Positions 1-5,565 of a stretch of 5,565 nucleotides of DNA are shown one piece after another; position 1 is the first letter of the stretch; each line of letters opens with the position of its first letter. Origin of the DNA: Draconibacterium orientale. Lineage in GTDB: Bacteria; Bacteroidota; Bacteroidia; Bacteroidales; UBA1556. The notes beneath the pieces are model-generated. The model saw nothing but the letters and a program-made list of their open reading frames with translations, searched no databases and was not told the origin of the DNA. The stretch covers positions 1-5,565 of the forward strand of contig DZDC01000138.1 in the NCBI GenBank assembly GCA_022736595.1. Reading direction: 5' to 3'. A program made the translations under genes and the position numbers.

Positions 1-127
1 TTAGGCGCATAGCCCTGTAATCTAAGGACGATGGATATTGTTGCAATGAATAACCAGGCTAACGCCACTCAATGATATTGTGCTAATACGGTTCTACGAG
101 ATTTCAGGGCTAACGCCCCTCAATGAT
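1..127. repeat. REP-like cluster of three short GC-rich palindromic units
   Basis: This segment downstream of ccmE holds no gene. Two 21-base units, at 56-76 and 107-127, match at 19 of 21 positions; both contain GGCTAACGCC followed by CTCAATGAT, and start 51 bases apart. A third, divergent unit at about 4-23 lies in the opposite orientation: its minus strand reads AGATTACAGGGCTA, against AGATTTCAGGGCTA on the plus strand at 99-112 (13 of 14). The core GGGCTAACGCCC of the last unit can form a small GGGC/GCCC hairpin. The words GATATTGT plus GC and AAT also recur at 34-47 and 74-87. The layout resembles the clustered, alternately oriented REP/BIME repeats that sit at operon ends. Family membership and copy number in the genome are not known from this window. 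The cluster may continue past the left edge. Confidence 0.7.
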
Positions 128-136
128 GCGATAACC

Positions 137-547
137 TTACAGATTTTTTACTTCGATCTGGGCTTTTTTTCCTGCCTCCGATTCATATTTCGAGGGGCAT
201 TTTAGTAGCACTCCACTGGCCACAAATTCGCCATTGACGCTTTTGCCCGAGGCTACTACTTGCGCACTTCGCTCAAAATCTTGAGGTTTGGGCTGGTTTA
301 CTACCACCTTTTGGAGCTTCTTATCTTGGTCGTACATATAAAAACTAAAACGCTCGGCATTTACTTTAGCATCGTAAACAATGGCGCGGGTGGTATCTAA
401 AGTGCCAATGATATCGTAGCTTTTCTCAGGGTTTTCGGCGGCTTCTTCAAAGCTGGCATAGGTGCGACTTTCACCCATCAGGCTTACCACCATTAGGCCC
501 ATGATGGCGGCAATGGCCACAATAAGTATAATGTGTATTTTCTTCAT
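137..547 (-). CDS. ccmE: Cytochrome c maturation haem chaperone CcmE, Cys-type
   Basis: A 136-residue CcmE. The family is a membrane-anchored periplasmic haem chaperone that receives haem with the help of CcmC and passes it to the CcmF/H ligase for attachment to apocytochrome c. Residues 4-24 form an N-terminal transmembrane anchor, followed by an OB-fold-like beta domain (about 30-115). The attachment motif near the C-terminus is LLKCPSKY: Cys117 and Tyr121 form CxxxY where the Escherichia coli protein has HxxxY. Cys-type CcmE proteins are known from archaea and Desulfovibrio, so this is a recognised variant and not a mutation by itself. The tail after Tyr121 is short (15 residues). The ATG overlaps the ccmD stop by one base (TAATG), implying translational coupling. 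It is the last gene of the cluster; repeats follow immediately. Confidence 0.9.
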   Translation of the reverse strand: MKKIHIILIVAIAAIMGLMVVSLMGESRTYASFEEAAENPEKSYDIIGTLDTTRAIVYDAKVNAERFSFYMYDQDKKLQKVVVNQPKPQDFERSAQVVASGKSVNGEFVASGVLLKCPSKYESEAGKKAQIEVKNL

Positions 548-681
548 TATTTTTTCTCCTCCTTCATCTTACGTTCCATCTTGGTTAGCTTCCGATCCAA
601 ATTGAATAGATAAATGCCAATACCCACCAAAATAGTGGTCAGCACTGCCACTACAACCCATATTTTATTTTCTGTTTCCAT
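547..681 (-). CDS. ccmD: CcmD-family small membrane protein
   Basis: A 44-residue protein, found by translating the gap between ccmC and ccmE. It begins METENKIWVVVAV and ends KMKEEKK. One transmembrane helix spans about residues 7-26 and is followed by a strongly basic, charged tail (RKLTKMERKMKEEKK). One short hydrophobic helix with a charged cytoplasmic tail is the whole known architecture of CcmD. In characterised systems CcmD helps release holo-CcmE from the CcmABC complex. It starts one base after the ccmC stop and its TAA overlaps the ccmE ATG, exactly the expected place in a ccm operon. The sequence is too short for a firm homology call by eye, so the assignment rests on size, topology and position. 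Confidence 0.85.
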   Translation of the reverse strand: METENKIWVVVAVLTTILVGIGIYLFNLDRKLTKMERKMKEEKK

Positions 682-682
682 A

Positions 683-1369
683 TTATTCCATTTCTTTTTC
701 TTGTAAATCACTTTCAATTTTCCGAGCTCTATTGCGAAGATTTAAAATCCACAATGCCAGTAATATCCAACCTAAAATAGCGGGATAAAAAACCAAGCGC
801 ATTTGAGCATCCATATCGCCAAAGGCTGGATTTCCATCTGCCGAACCAGGATGTAAAGTATTGGTGCTCAAGCGGGGCAAAATTCCCACAAATACCAACA
901 AGATGATGTAAGCAAAAATATTATAAACCGCAGCTACGCGAGCTTTTTTCTCCGCATCGGGCACCGCAGAACGCAATACCTGATAAGCAAAATACACCAA
1001 CAAACTTACCGCTGCACCGTTGAGATGAGGATCATTGGTCCAAGGAACGCCCCAGGTAAAAGTAGCCCAAATCATTCCTGTAATAATACCCAAAATTCCA
1101 AAGAAAAGCCCCACCAAAACGCCTTCGTTGGCTTTGCTATCGTCGATCATTTGCCCTTTCGACAAATAACGGATGCTGTGGATGAAGCTACTGGTCATCA
1201 AGGCCAGCAAAGCAAACCACATCCCCACATGGTAAAACACATTGCGCAGGGTATCTCCGATGTTGGTATCGGGTATAGAAATACTAAAGCCTGCAACAAT
1301 GGCGTACACAAGCAAGAGAATGGAAAGGGGTTTCCAAAAATTGCGCAAAATATATTTGAGATTAAACAT
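683..1369 (-). CDS. ccmC: Haem-handling membrane protein CcmC (CcsA/CcmC family)
   Basis: A 228-residue integral membrane protein with about six hydrophobic segments, the normal CcmC size. CcmC presents haem to CcmE on the outer side of the cytoplasmic membrane. The tryptophan-rich WWD signature lies at about residues 98-116 (TGMIWATFTWGVPWTNDPHL); in place of the usual WWNWDP it reads PWTNDP. The two conserved haem-ligand histidines of the family appear to be His47 (FYHVGMW) and His173 (NTLHPG). The C-terminal tail is charged (residues 211-228). A 72-base AT-rich gap separates it from ccmB, the largest gap in the cluster. A TATATTTA just upstream of the start resembles a -7 box, but no paired -33 box was found, so an internal promoter is not claimed. 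No Shine-Dalgarno sequence precedes the ATG. Confidence 0.93.
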   Translation of the reverse strand: MFNLKYILRNFWKPLSILLLVYAIVAGFSISIPDTNIGDTLRNVFYHVGMWFALLALMTSSFIHSIRYLSKGQMIDDSKANEGVLVGLFFGILGIITGMIWATFTWGVPWTNDPHLNGAAVSLLVYFAYQVLRSAVPDAEKKARVAAVYNIFAYIILLVFVGILPRLSTNTLHPGSADGNPAFGDMDAQMRLVFYPAILGWILLALWILNLRNRARKIESDLQEKEME

Positions 1370-1441
1370 GCTTAAAATTTAATAAATATAGCTTAATTGA
1401 AAGTATAATTCTTTTAATGTCAGCGTTATAAATTATTCAAG

Positions 1442-2107
1442 CTATTCCTTCCAAAGGTATGGAAATAGGATGAACGACAAAATGATAACTATCAGATTTA
1501 AACCAACCACAATGCTGAGCAACTGCCAAGCCAAGAGGTTGAAATGGGATTGGGATAAAGCCAAATTGGAGAGTTTGATGAGGCTCAGCAAAAAGGGCAG
1601 CATCAATGGAAAACTCAGAATGGCCATGAGCGAGAAATTATTATCCGAGCGACTGGCAATGGCCGACACCATGGTCAAAGTGGAGGCAAAACCCAAGGCT
1701 CCAAAAATTAGTGCGGTCAGAAATAAGAGGTGTCCCACGATAAAGTTTCCCAGAAAAAGCAAAAAAACAACATAGGTAATCCCCGCTAATAGCAGCATTA
1801 ACAACATATTATAAAACATCTTGGCCATGATAATCGCTTGTGGCGAGCTCAACCAGAAGTAGTAAAGATGCCTAGCAGGACGTTCTTGCACAAAACTTTT
1901 AGTGGCCGCATTTACGGCAGCAAAAAGCAAAATGATCCAAAAAAGCACATTCCAACTGCGGGCTTCGATATCGCCTTGATAGGCCAAATAGGCCACAAAA
2001 ACGGTGGACACCACATACAAAATGATGCTGTTGATGGCGTATTTCTGCCTCAACTCCAGTTTAAGGTCTTTGGTAAAGAGCGCTTTTATTTCGGAAGCGA
2101 GGGTCAT
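1442..2107 (-). CDS. ccmB: Haem exporter membrane subunit CcmB
   Basis: A 221-residue, very hydrophobic protein with about six membrane segments, matching CcmB in length and layout. CcmB is the membrane subunit of the CcmAB ABC transporter, whose ATPase activity releases haem-loaded CcmE from CcmC. The N-terminal amphipathic stretch KDLKLELRQK (13-22) is typical of CcmB. A cytoplasmic-looking loop with ERPARHLYYFWLSSP (75-89) and a proline-containing hydrophobic stretch near residue 165 (SFPLMLPFLLSL) also fit. The ATG directly abuts the thiL stop (TAAATG, no gap), so the two are probably translationally coupled. The partner ATPase gene ccmA is not in this window; in many Bacteroidota it is encoded elsewhere, so its absence here is not evidence of a broken system. 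Confidence 0.9.
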   Translation of the reverse strand: MTLASEIKALFTKDLKLELRQKYAINSIILYVVSTVFVAYLAYQGDIEARSWNVLFWIILLFAAVNAATKSFVQERPARHLYYFWLSSPQAIIMAKMFYNMLLMLLLAGITYVVFLLFLGNFIVGHLLFLTALIFGALGFASTLTMVSAIASRSDNNFSLMAILSFPLMLPFLLSLIKLSNLALSQSHFNLLAWQLLSIVVGLNLIVIILSFILFPYLWKE

Positions 2108-3160
2108 TTATTCCGTGCTTTGCGATTTAAACGAATCCCACCCTTGGGCTTGAATAGGCACCACCACATTGTTTTTGGTTACCAGCTGAATACCTGCCGA
2201 AGCTTCCTGCATAAATCCAATGATGCGAATTTCAGGACTATCCTTTATTTTATCATAATCGGATTGAGCAAGGGTAAAAATCAATTCGTAATCCTCTCCC
2301 CCATTCAAGGTAAGCATGGTAGGATCCATATTGAAGCTGCGAGCGGTGTCCCATGTAAGTTGGTCGATGGGAATTTTCTCTTCATAGATCTGGGCTCCCA
2401 ATTGGCTTTGGGTGCACAAATGTTTTATTTCTGAAGCCAAGCCATCGCTGATGTCCATCATGCTGGTAGGCTTCACTCCTAATTTTTTAAAGACATTCAC
2501 CATATCGGTGCGGGCTTCGGGTTTTAGCTGGCGTTCGAGCAGATAATCCAATCCTTCGAGCTGCGGTTGCATTTGAGGATTGGCTATGAATTCGCTCTTT
2601 TCGCGTTCCAAAATAAGCAGTCCGGCATAGGCTGCTCCCAAATCTCCGCTGACGCAAATCAAATCGCCTTGGGCAGCTCCTTTACGATATACAATATCTT
2701 CTTCCTTGGCCAATCCCAATACCGTAACGCTGATCATGAGACCGCTTTTACTGGTGGTGGTATCGCCACCCACCAAATCCACTTGGTAATTTTTACAAGC
2801 CAGCTTGATTCCTTTGTACAATTCGTCGATGGCCTCCACGCTAAAGCGATTGCTCAGTGCCAAACTCACCGTTATTTGTGTTGGCAAGACATTCATGGCC
2901 GCCATATCCGAAAAATTGGAGGTTGCTGCTTTATACCCTAAATGTTTCAGCGGGCTATAGGTAAGGTCAAAATGCACTCCTTCAACGAGTAAATCGGTAG
3001 AAATAAGGAGTTTCTGGTCGCCAGGATTGATTACTGCGGCATCATCGCCCACTCCATAAAGGGTTGAAGATTGTACCATTTCCAAATCGGAAGTTAGGTG
3101 GTGTATCAAACCAAATTCGCCTAAGGAAGAAATCTCGGTTCTCTGCGTATTTTCGAGCAT
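2108..3160 (-). CDS. thiL: Thiamine-monophosphate kinase ThiL
   Basis: A 350-residue ThiL, a cytoplasmic enzyme that phosphorylates thiamine monophosphate with ATP to give thiamine diphosphate, the active cofactor. It belongs to the PurM/AIR synthetase-like ATP-binding superfamily. Diagnostic motifs occur in order: GVGDDAAV (36-43), STDLLVEGVHF (54-64), NFSDMAAM (82-89), GGDTTTS (131-137), SGDLGAAYAGL (171-181), MDISDGLASEI (235-245) and GGEDYEL (287-293). The Asp-rich motifs are the metal and nucleotide/substrate sites of the family. Length is normal and no motif is missing. A 22-base gap separates it from the upstream ChaN-like gene, and its stop abuts ccmB. No other thiamine gene and no TPP riboswitch lie nearby, so its place in the cluster looks like shared transcription, not pathway grouping. 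Confidence 0.97.
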   Translation of the reverse strand: MLENTQRTEISSLGEFGLIHHLTSDLEMVQSSTLYGVGDDAAVINPGDQKLLISTDLLVEGVHFDLTYSPLKHLGYKAATSNFSDMAAMNVLPTQITVSLALSNRFSVEAIDELYKGIKLACKNYQVDLVGGDTTTSKSGLMISVTVLGLAKEEDIVYRKGAAQGDLICVSGDLGAAYAGLLILEREKSEFIANPQMQPQLEGLDYLLERQLKPEARTDMVNVFKKLGVKPTSMMDISDGLASEIKHLCTQSQLGAQIYEEKIPIDQLTWDTARSFNMDPTMLTLNGGEDYELIFTLAQSDYDKIKDSPEIRIIGFMQEASAGIQLVTKNNVVVPIQAQGWDSFKSQSTE

Positions 3161-3182
3161 GGAATAAAATTAAAGTATTGAA

Positions 3183-4046
3183 TTAATGTGTTTTAGTAAT
3201 GTTTTCGTCCACGCTGATGATAAAGTCGGCTTGTTGAAAATCGGCACTATCCAATTGAGCTATGTTTGACTTTTCGAGGGTGGTGATAGTGATAATTTTG
3301 AGTTTGGGTTTGGCTTGTTTGATGTACCACACTATCCCTTCATGATTATCGGAATGGTAGGATCCATTGAAATGATAAAAAAGTTGTCCTTTTTTAAAGT
3401 TCTCAAGGATAAAATAAGCCATGGTAGCATCTTTCAGGGCCTGAGCCTGTGCAATGTACATCTTTGTTTTGGAATGTCCAGCCATCATCGACGCCATTTC
3501 GGCATAGCAATTCACAGTGGAATCGTAAGTAATGGGCAGGGGAGCTATCCATTTTTTGGCGTCATTCGACAAGTTGTTGAGCACCTCAAAATTTCCTTTG
3601 TTGACCATGGCAGCGTACCGACGAGGAACGTTAGTGGCAATCATGGATAGCTTTTTTTCTTTGGCCAAATTCAAAATGGGCAAGTATTCTTTTTCATGAT
3701 CGGGCCACAAACGGGCTTGCTCCTTAAAGCTTTTATAATCGACTTTACCGGCCAGATATTCGTTGATAATTTCTTGTTGATCGCTTTCGTACATTTCTGC
3801 ACCCATCACCAAATCATTGCCTTTGGCTTCAGCCAAGGATTTGGCCACTTCCAATTCGAGCCAATGGGCAATGGCATTATCGTGCGATTCGCCAAAAAAC
3901 ACCAAGTCAGCAGTTTGTAATTCTACCATCATCTCGGCATAGCTCACGGTTTTCCCCTGAGCATTGAAAATGAGGTAAGCAGATTTGTCGGAACTCATGG
4001 AGAGTAAAATGATGCTGATAAAGGCTAAAATGATTTTTGACTTCAT
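3183..4046 (-). CDS. ChaN-family putative haem-binding protein, exported
   Basis: A 287-residue member of the ChaN-like haem-binding family (Pfam Cofac_haem_bdg type). Residues 1-19 look like a short Sec signal (MKSKIILAFISIILLSMSS); there is no lipobox cysteine, unlike many ChaN lipoproteins. Family landmarks are all present: VFFGESHDN (49-57), MGAEMYE (81-87), NVPRRY (139-144), QAQALKDATMA (200-210) and GSYHSDNHEGI (228-238). Campylobacter ChaN binds a cofacial pair of haems between two monomers and is iron-regulated; whether this protein binds haem is inference. It lies in a tight run, 19 bases after cdd and 22 before thiL, upstream of ccmBCDE, which makes a haem-related role plausible. 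No Fur box was recognised. The family call is confident; the function is less so. Confidence 0.85.
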   Translation of the reverse strand: MKSKIILAFISIILLSMSSDKSAYLIFNAQGKTVSYAEMMVELQTADLVFFGESHDNAIAHWLELEVAKSLAEAKGNDLVMGAEMYESDQQEIINEYLAGKVDYKSFKEQARLWPDHEKEYLPILNLAKEKKLSMIATNVPRRYAAMVNKGNFEVLNNLSNDAKKWIAPLPITYDSTVNCYAEMASMMAGHSKTKMYIAQAQALKDATMAYFILENFKKGQLFYHFNGSYHSDNHEGIVWYIKQAKPKLKIITITTLEKSNIAQLDSADFQQADFIISVDENITKTH

Positions 4047-4065
4047 ATTTAATCGAGTTTTTAAA

Positions 4066-4560
4066 TTATTCTTTATGTGTAAGATGTTGAGAATGAAACA
4101 TCATGGGGAGCAAGTCGCTCACTTGATGAAACATTTGGATGGTATTTTTATTTCCGGTCATCATGATGCGGATGGGCAGTTGTTGGCGCATTTCGTATTC
4201 GGCCATCACCTGTCGGCAGGCACCACAGGGCGTAACAGGCACCAGTTTTTTGGCGGAATGGGGCTTAGCAACCACGGCTACCGATTGGATGGCCACCTTG
4301 GGAAATTGGCTGGCGGCACTGAAAAAAGCCACCCTTTCGGCACATAAACCAGAAGGATAAGCGGCGTTTTCTTGATTGCTTCCAGTAACAATAATGCCAT
4401 TGGCCAAACGAATGGCAGCTCCCACCGAAAATTTGCTGTAAGGCGAATAACTGCTTTCCATGGCTTCTTTAGCCGACTCCACCAACTCTTGATCTTCACT
4501 AGTCAAGTCCTCGAAAGAATCGAAATGAAGATAGGTGAGACTCAAATTTTTTGTTTCCAT
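4066..4560 (-). CDS. cdd: Cytidine deaminase, start set at the internal ATG
   Basis: A homotetrameric-type cytidine deaminase, 164 residues from the ATG at 4560. The enzyme hydrolyses cytidine and deoxycytidine to uridine and deoxyuridine in pyrimidine salvage. The open frame can be extended two codons to a TTG at 4566, but the ATG is preferred: a good promoter ends about 20 bases upstream. Motifs, numbered from this ATG: YSPYSKFSVGAA (38-49), substrate-binding NQE (62-64), zinc site CAE with Cys73 and catalytic Glu75, and PCGAC with zinc ligands Cys112 and Cys115. The LLPMMF near the end matches the family's C-terminal LLP motif. It has about 20 extra N-terminal residues relative to the 136-residue Bacillus subtilis enzyme. 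It is the first gene of the minus-strand cluster, 19 bases ahead of the ChaN-like gene. Confidence 0.95.
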   Translation of the reverse strand: METKNLSLTYLHFDSFEDLTSEDQELVESAKEAMESSYSPYSKFSVGAAIRLANGIIVTGSNQENAAYPSGLCAERVAFFSAASQFPKVAIQSVAVVAKPHSAKKLVPVTPCGACRQVMAEYEMRQQLPIRIMMTGNKNTIQMFHQVSDLLPMMFHSQHLTHKE

Positions 4561-4579
4561 TTCCAATAAAATAAGGGCT

Positions 4580-4613
4580 CAAAGGTAGGTATTTTTGATG
4601 AATACTTCCAAAA
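4580..4613 (-). promoter_or_regulatory. Bacteroidota-type promoter for the cdd-ccmE cluster
   Basis: On the minus strand the -7 box TACCTTTG (4587-4580) matches TAnnTTTG perfectly. A -33 box TTTTG (4613-4609) lies 21 bases upstream, inside the spacing reported for Bacteroidota primary sigma promoters. The predicted transcript would start near 4574, giving a leader of roughly a dozen bases before the cdd ATG. No Shine-Dalgarno is visible in that leader, as usual for this phylum. The -33 box falls inside an arm of the inverted repeat described for the neighbouring intergenic segment. Confidence 0.75.
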
Positions 4614-4676
4614 CCCAAATTATCTGTTTCATATTGGTTTAATTTTTTTAATAGTATAGAACACAGAGGCTGAGTG

Positions 4677-4694
4677 TAGCGGCAGTAGCGGCAG
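4677..4694. repeat. 9-base tandem repeat, two perfect copies
   Basis: TAGCGGCAG occurs twice head to tail (4677-4685 and 4686-4694), followed by a decayed third start, TAGTGGG. It is GC-rich within an otherwise AT-rich intergenic stretch. It is non-coding as far as can be seen. Confidence 0.8.
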
Positions 4695-4720
4695 TAGTGG
4701 GTTGGGGGCTAATTTGGTTT

Positions 4721-4756
4721 GCGTAAACTCATCACTTTAAGTGTGTGGAATTACGC
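4721..4756. repeat. Nested palindrome in the intergenic region
   Basis: An outer inverted pair GCGTAA (4721-4726) and TTACGC (4751-4756) encloses an inner near-perfect palindrome CACTTTAAGTG (4733-4743). Both share almost the same centre (4738-4738.5). The inner one is too tight for a stable RNA hairpin by itself, so a DNA-binding site or a cruciform-type core of an element is as likely as a terminator. No T-run follows on the minus strand. Confidence 0.5.
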
Positions 4757-4838
4757 CCAGCAACACTAAAACCCTTATGGCACTATGCATTTATTGCCTA
4801 AAGTGCTTCTTGGGTTTTGGGTCAAATATTTGGAAGTT

Positions 4839-5501
4839 TCATTTAAAGCTATATTGCATTCCTATTCCAAGATATAGTTTATTTATCTCATAAGTTGATA
4901 GTGTAATTTCTTTGTTTTCAATTATATATTTATCTGAATTTGCATAATCCCATCGATATCTAACCATGGCAATTAAAGATATACGATTATTTATCGTAAA
5001 CTCGTTATAAACACCAAAAAGCGAATAGGCAATAAATGATTGTTTAAAGTTTAATTGAGAGCTATTTGCCAAAATTGTACTGTCAATATTAGAGGATTCA
5101 ATGGCACTCAAATCATTTATGTAAAAGGAGTTAAACAAATAACCTCCTCCAATACTAAGAGTCAATTTGTATTTTTCGCGATCAATGCCTTGATAGTCCA
5201 TTGTACCACCAAAGCCATAGGTTTGAATTTGAATTTTTGACTTCTTATAGTCAAAAAAGCTATTAAAATTTATAGATAAATTGTCGGCTAAATAGTAAAT
5301 AGGAACTGTTAAATCAAATCCATAACCTATATTAGGCACAGCATACATCTCATTACTTGACAAACTTTGTTCAAATGAAACATTATCACACACGCATGAT
5401 AATCCACTAGAAAACAATATTTTATCAAATCCAAAGCGAGTAGTCTGACTTTCTACTTTCAAAGTTACAATTATAAGTAGAGTTATAAAAAAATACTTCA
5501 T
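4839..5501 (-). CDS. Exported, probable outer-membrane beta-barrel protein, unknown function
   Basis: A 220-residue protein not recognised as a named family. Residues 1-19 form a clear Sec signal peptide (MKYFFITLLIIVTLKVESQ), with likely cleavage before TTRFG. The rest alternates short stretches of amphipathic, aromatic-rich beta strands with polar turns, for example NIGYGFDLTVPIYY, KYKLTLSIGGGYLF, FIAYSLFGVYNEF, ISLIAMVRYRW and KLYLGIGMQYSFK. It ends with a strand bearing a near-terminal Phe, as in outer-membrane barrels. That pattern suggests an 8- to 10-strand porin-like or OmpA-barrel-like protein. A CVC pair lies in the N-terminal part (Cys36, Cys38). Base composition is clearly more AT-rich than the operon (about 28% GC in a hand-counted 60-base sample at 5041-5100, against about 47% at 2461-2520 in thiL). 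It is separated from cdd by about 280 bases, so is probably transcribed alone. The ATG gives a perfect signal peptide, supporting the start. Confidence 0.7.
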   Translation of the reverse strand: MKYFFITLLIIVTLKVESQTTRFGFDKILFSSGLSCVCDNVSFEQSLSSNEMYAVPNIGYGFDLTVPIYYLADNLSINFNSFFDYKKSKIQIQTYGFGGTMDYQGIDREKYKLTLSIGGGYLFNSFYINDLSAIESSNIDSTILANSSQLNFKQSFIAYSLFGVYNEFTINNRISLIAMVRYRWDYANSDKYIIENKEITLSTYEINKLYLGIGMQYSFK

Positions 5502-5565
5502 CTTTCTTGTCTAATACCTAATCTCAACAATAGTGGTATCTAATGGCGGTACTATGTAGATAATA

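Larger units (their letters stand above)
4598..4842. repeat. Intergenic segment bounded by imperfect inverted repeats
   Basis: Between cdd and the upstream AT-rich gene there is no credible ORF. The two edges are inverted copies. ACTTCCAAA (4604-4612) pairs with TTTGGAAGT (4829-4837), with ATGAA/TTCAT continuing outward after a one-base gap. CCAAAACCCAA (4608-4618) pairs perfectly with TTGGGTTTTGG (4810-4820). The right arm is the left arm with about 13 extra bases inserted, which duplicate a TTGG. The arms enclose roughly 190-215 bases that contain a tandem 9-base repeat and a nested palindrome. A small non-coding mobile element (MITE-like), a remnant, or an attenuating secondary structure are all possible. 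No clear target-site duplication was seen. Confidence 0.5.

Noticed and set aside
107..120. Intrinsic terminator for the ccm transcript
   Set aside because: The GGGC/GCCC hairpin is only 4-5 base pairs and is not followed by a T-run on the minus strand, so it does not meet the usual criteria.
1..127. Integron attC sites, suggested by GTTAGCC-like cores
   Set aside because: No paired RYYYAAC and GTTRRRY boxes in inverted orientation flanking an imperfect stem; no cassette-like gene or integrase is visible.
1025..2434. Plus-strand open frames of 101-198 codons opposite ccmC, ccmB and thiL
   Set aside because: They lie antisense to well-supported genes, show no domain or signal features, and their residue make-up (Lys/His/Gln-rich) is what antisense reading of these genes would give.
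3161..3182. TPP riboswitch ahead of thiL
   Set aside because: The gap is only 22 bases and AT-rich, far too short for a THI element, and no CUGAGA-type core is present.
4564..4566. TTG as the cdd start
   Set aside because: It would add only two residues, and an in-frame ATG follows at 4560 at a sensible distance from the predicted promoter.
3315..4569. Open frames opposite or within cdd and the ChaN-like gene
   Set aside because: Antisense or out-of-frame shadows of genes with intact family motifs; none has a promoter or recognisable protein features.
4598..4642. 14-codon plus-strand ORF starting ATGAATACTTCC
   Set aside because: Very short, no promoter seen, and made largely of the inverted-repeat arm and the cdd promoter region.
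5502..5565. Promoter for the barrel-like gene
   Set aside because: A TATTGTTG on the minus strand is one base off the -7 consensus, but no -33 box lies at a suitable distance within the window.

Overview
The window looks like a chromosomal segment from a member of the Bacteroidota. Three things suggest this. The promoter ahead of the main operon matches the Bacteroidota consensus (TTTG, spacer, TAnnTTTG). The genes lack Shine-Dalgarno sequences and have AT-rich leaders instead. The cytochrome c maturation proteins, including a tiny CcmD-family protein and a Cys-type CcmE, resemble those of that phylum. Genus cannot be named from the sequence. All recognised genes lie on the minus strand.

Read in the direction of transcription (high to low coordinates), the window starts with a short leader and an AT-rich gene for a secreted, probably outer-membrane beta-barrel protein of unknown function (4839-5501). 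An intergenic region of about 280 bases follows. It is bounded by imperfect inverted repeats and contains a 9-base tandem repeat and a nested palindrome. A promoter at its far edge drives a tight seven-gene cluster: cytidine deaminase (cdd), a ChaN-like haem-binding-family protein, thiamine-monophosphate kinase (thiL), then ccmB, ccmC, ccmD and ccmE. Gaps are 19, 22, 0, 72 and 1 bases, followed by a 1-base overlap, so one transcript is likely, with the ccmB-ccmC gap the only possible internal break. After ccmE the last 136 bases hold a cluster of REP-like GC-rich repeat units and no gene.

Functionally, ccmB-ccmE form part of the System I cytochrome c maturation machinery, which delivers haem outside the cytoplasmic membrane and loads it on the chaperone CcmE. 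The ChaN-like protein is a plausible haem-related partner. cdd (pyrimidine salvage) and thiL (last step of thiamine diphosphate synthesis) are housekeeping genes with no obvious mechanistic link. ccmA, ccmF and ccmG/H are not in the window; ccmF could lie beyond the left edge.

Most notable points: the CcmE haem-attachment site is CxxxY rather than HxxxY; the operon end carries a REP-like inverted/direct repeat cluster; and the -33 box of the cdd promoter lies within one arm of an inverted repeat bounding the upstream intergenic segment. I see no convincing wholly new system here.
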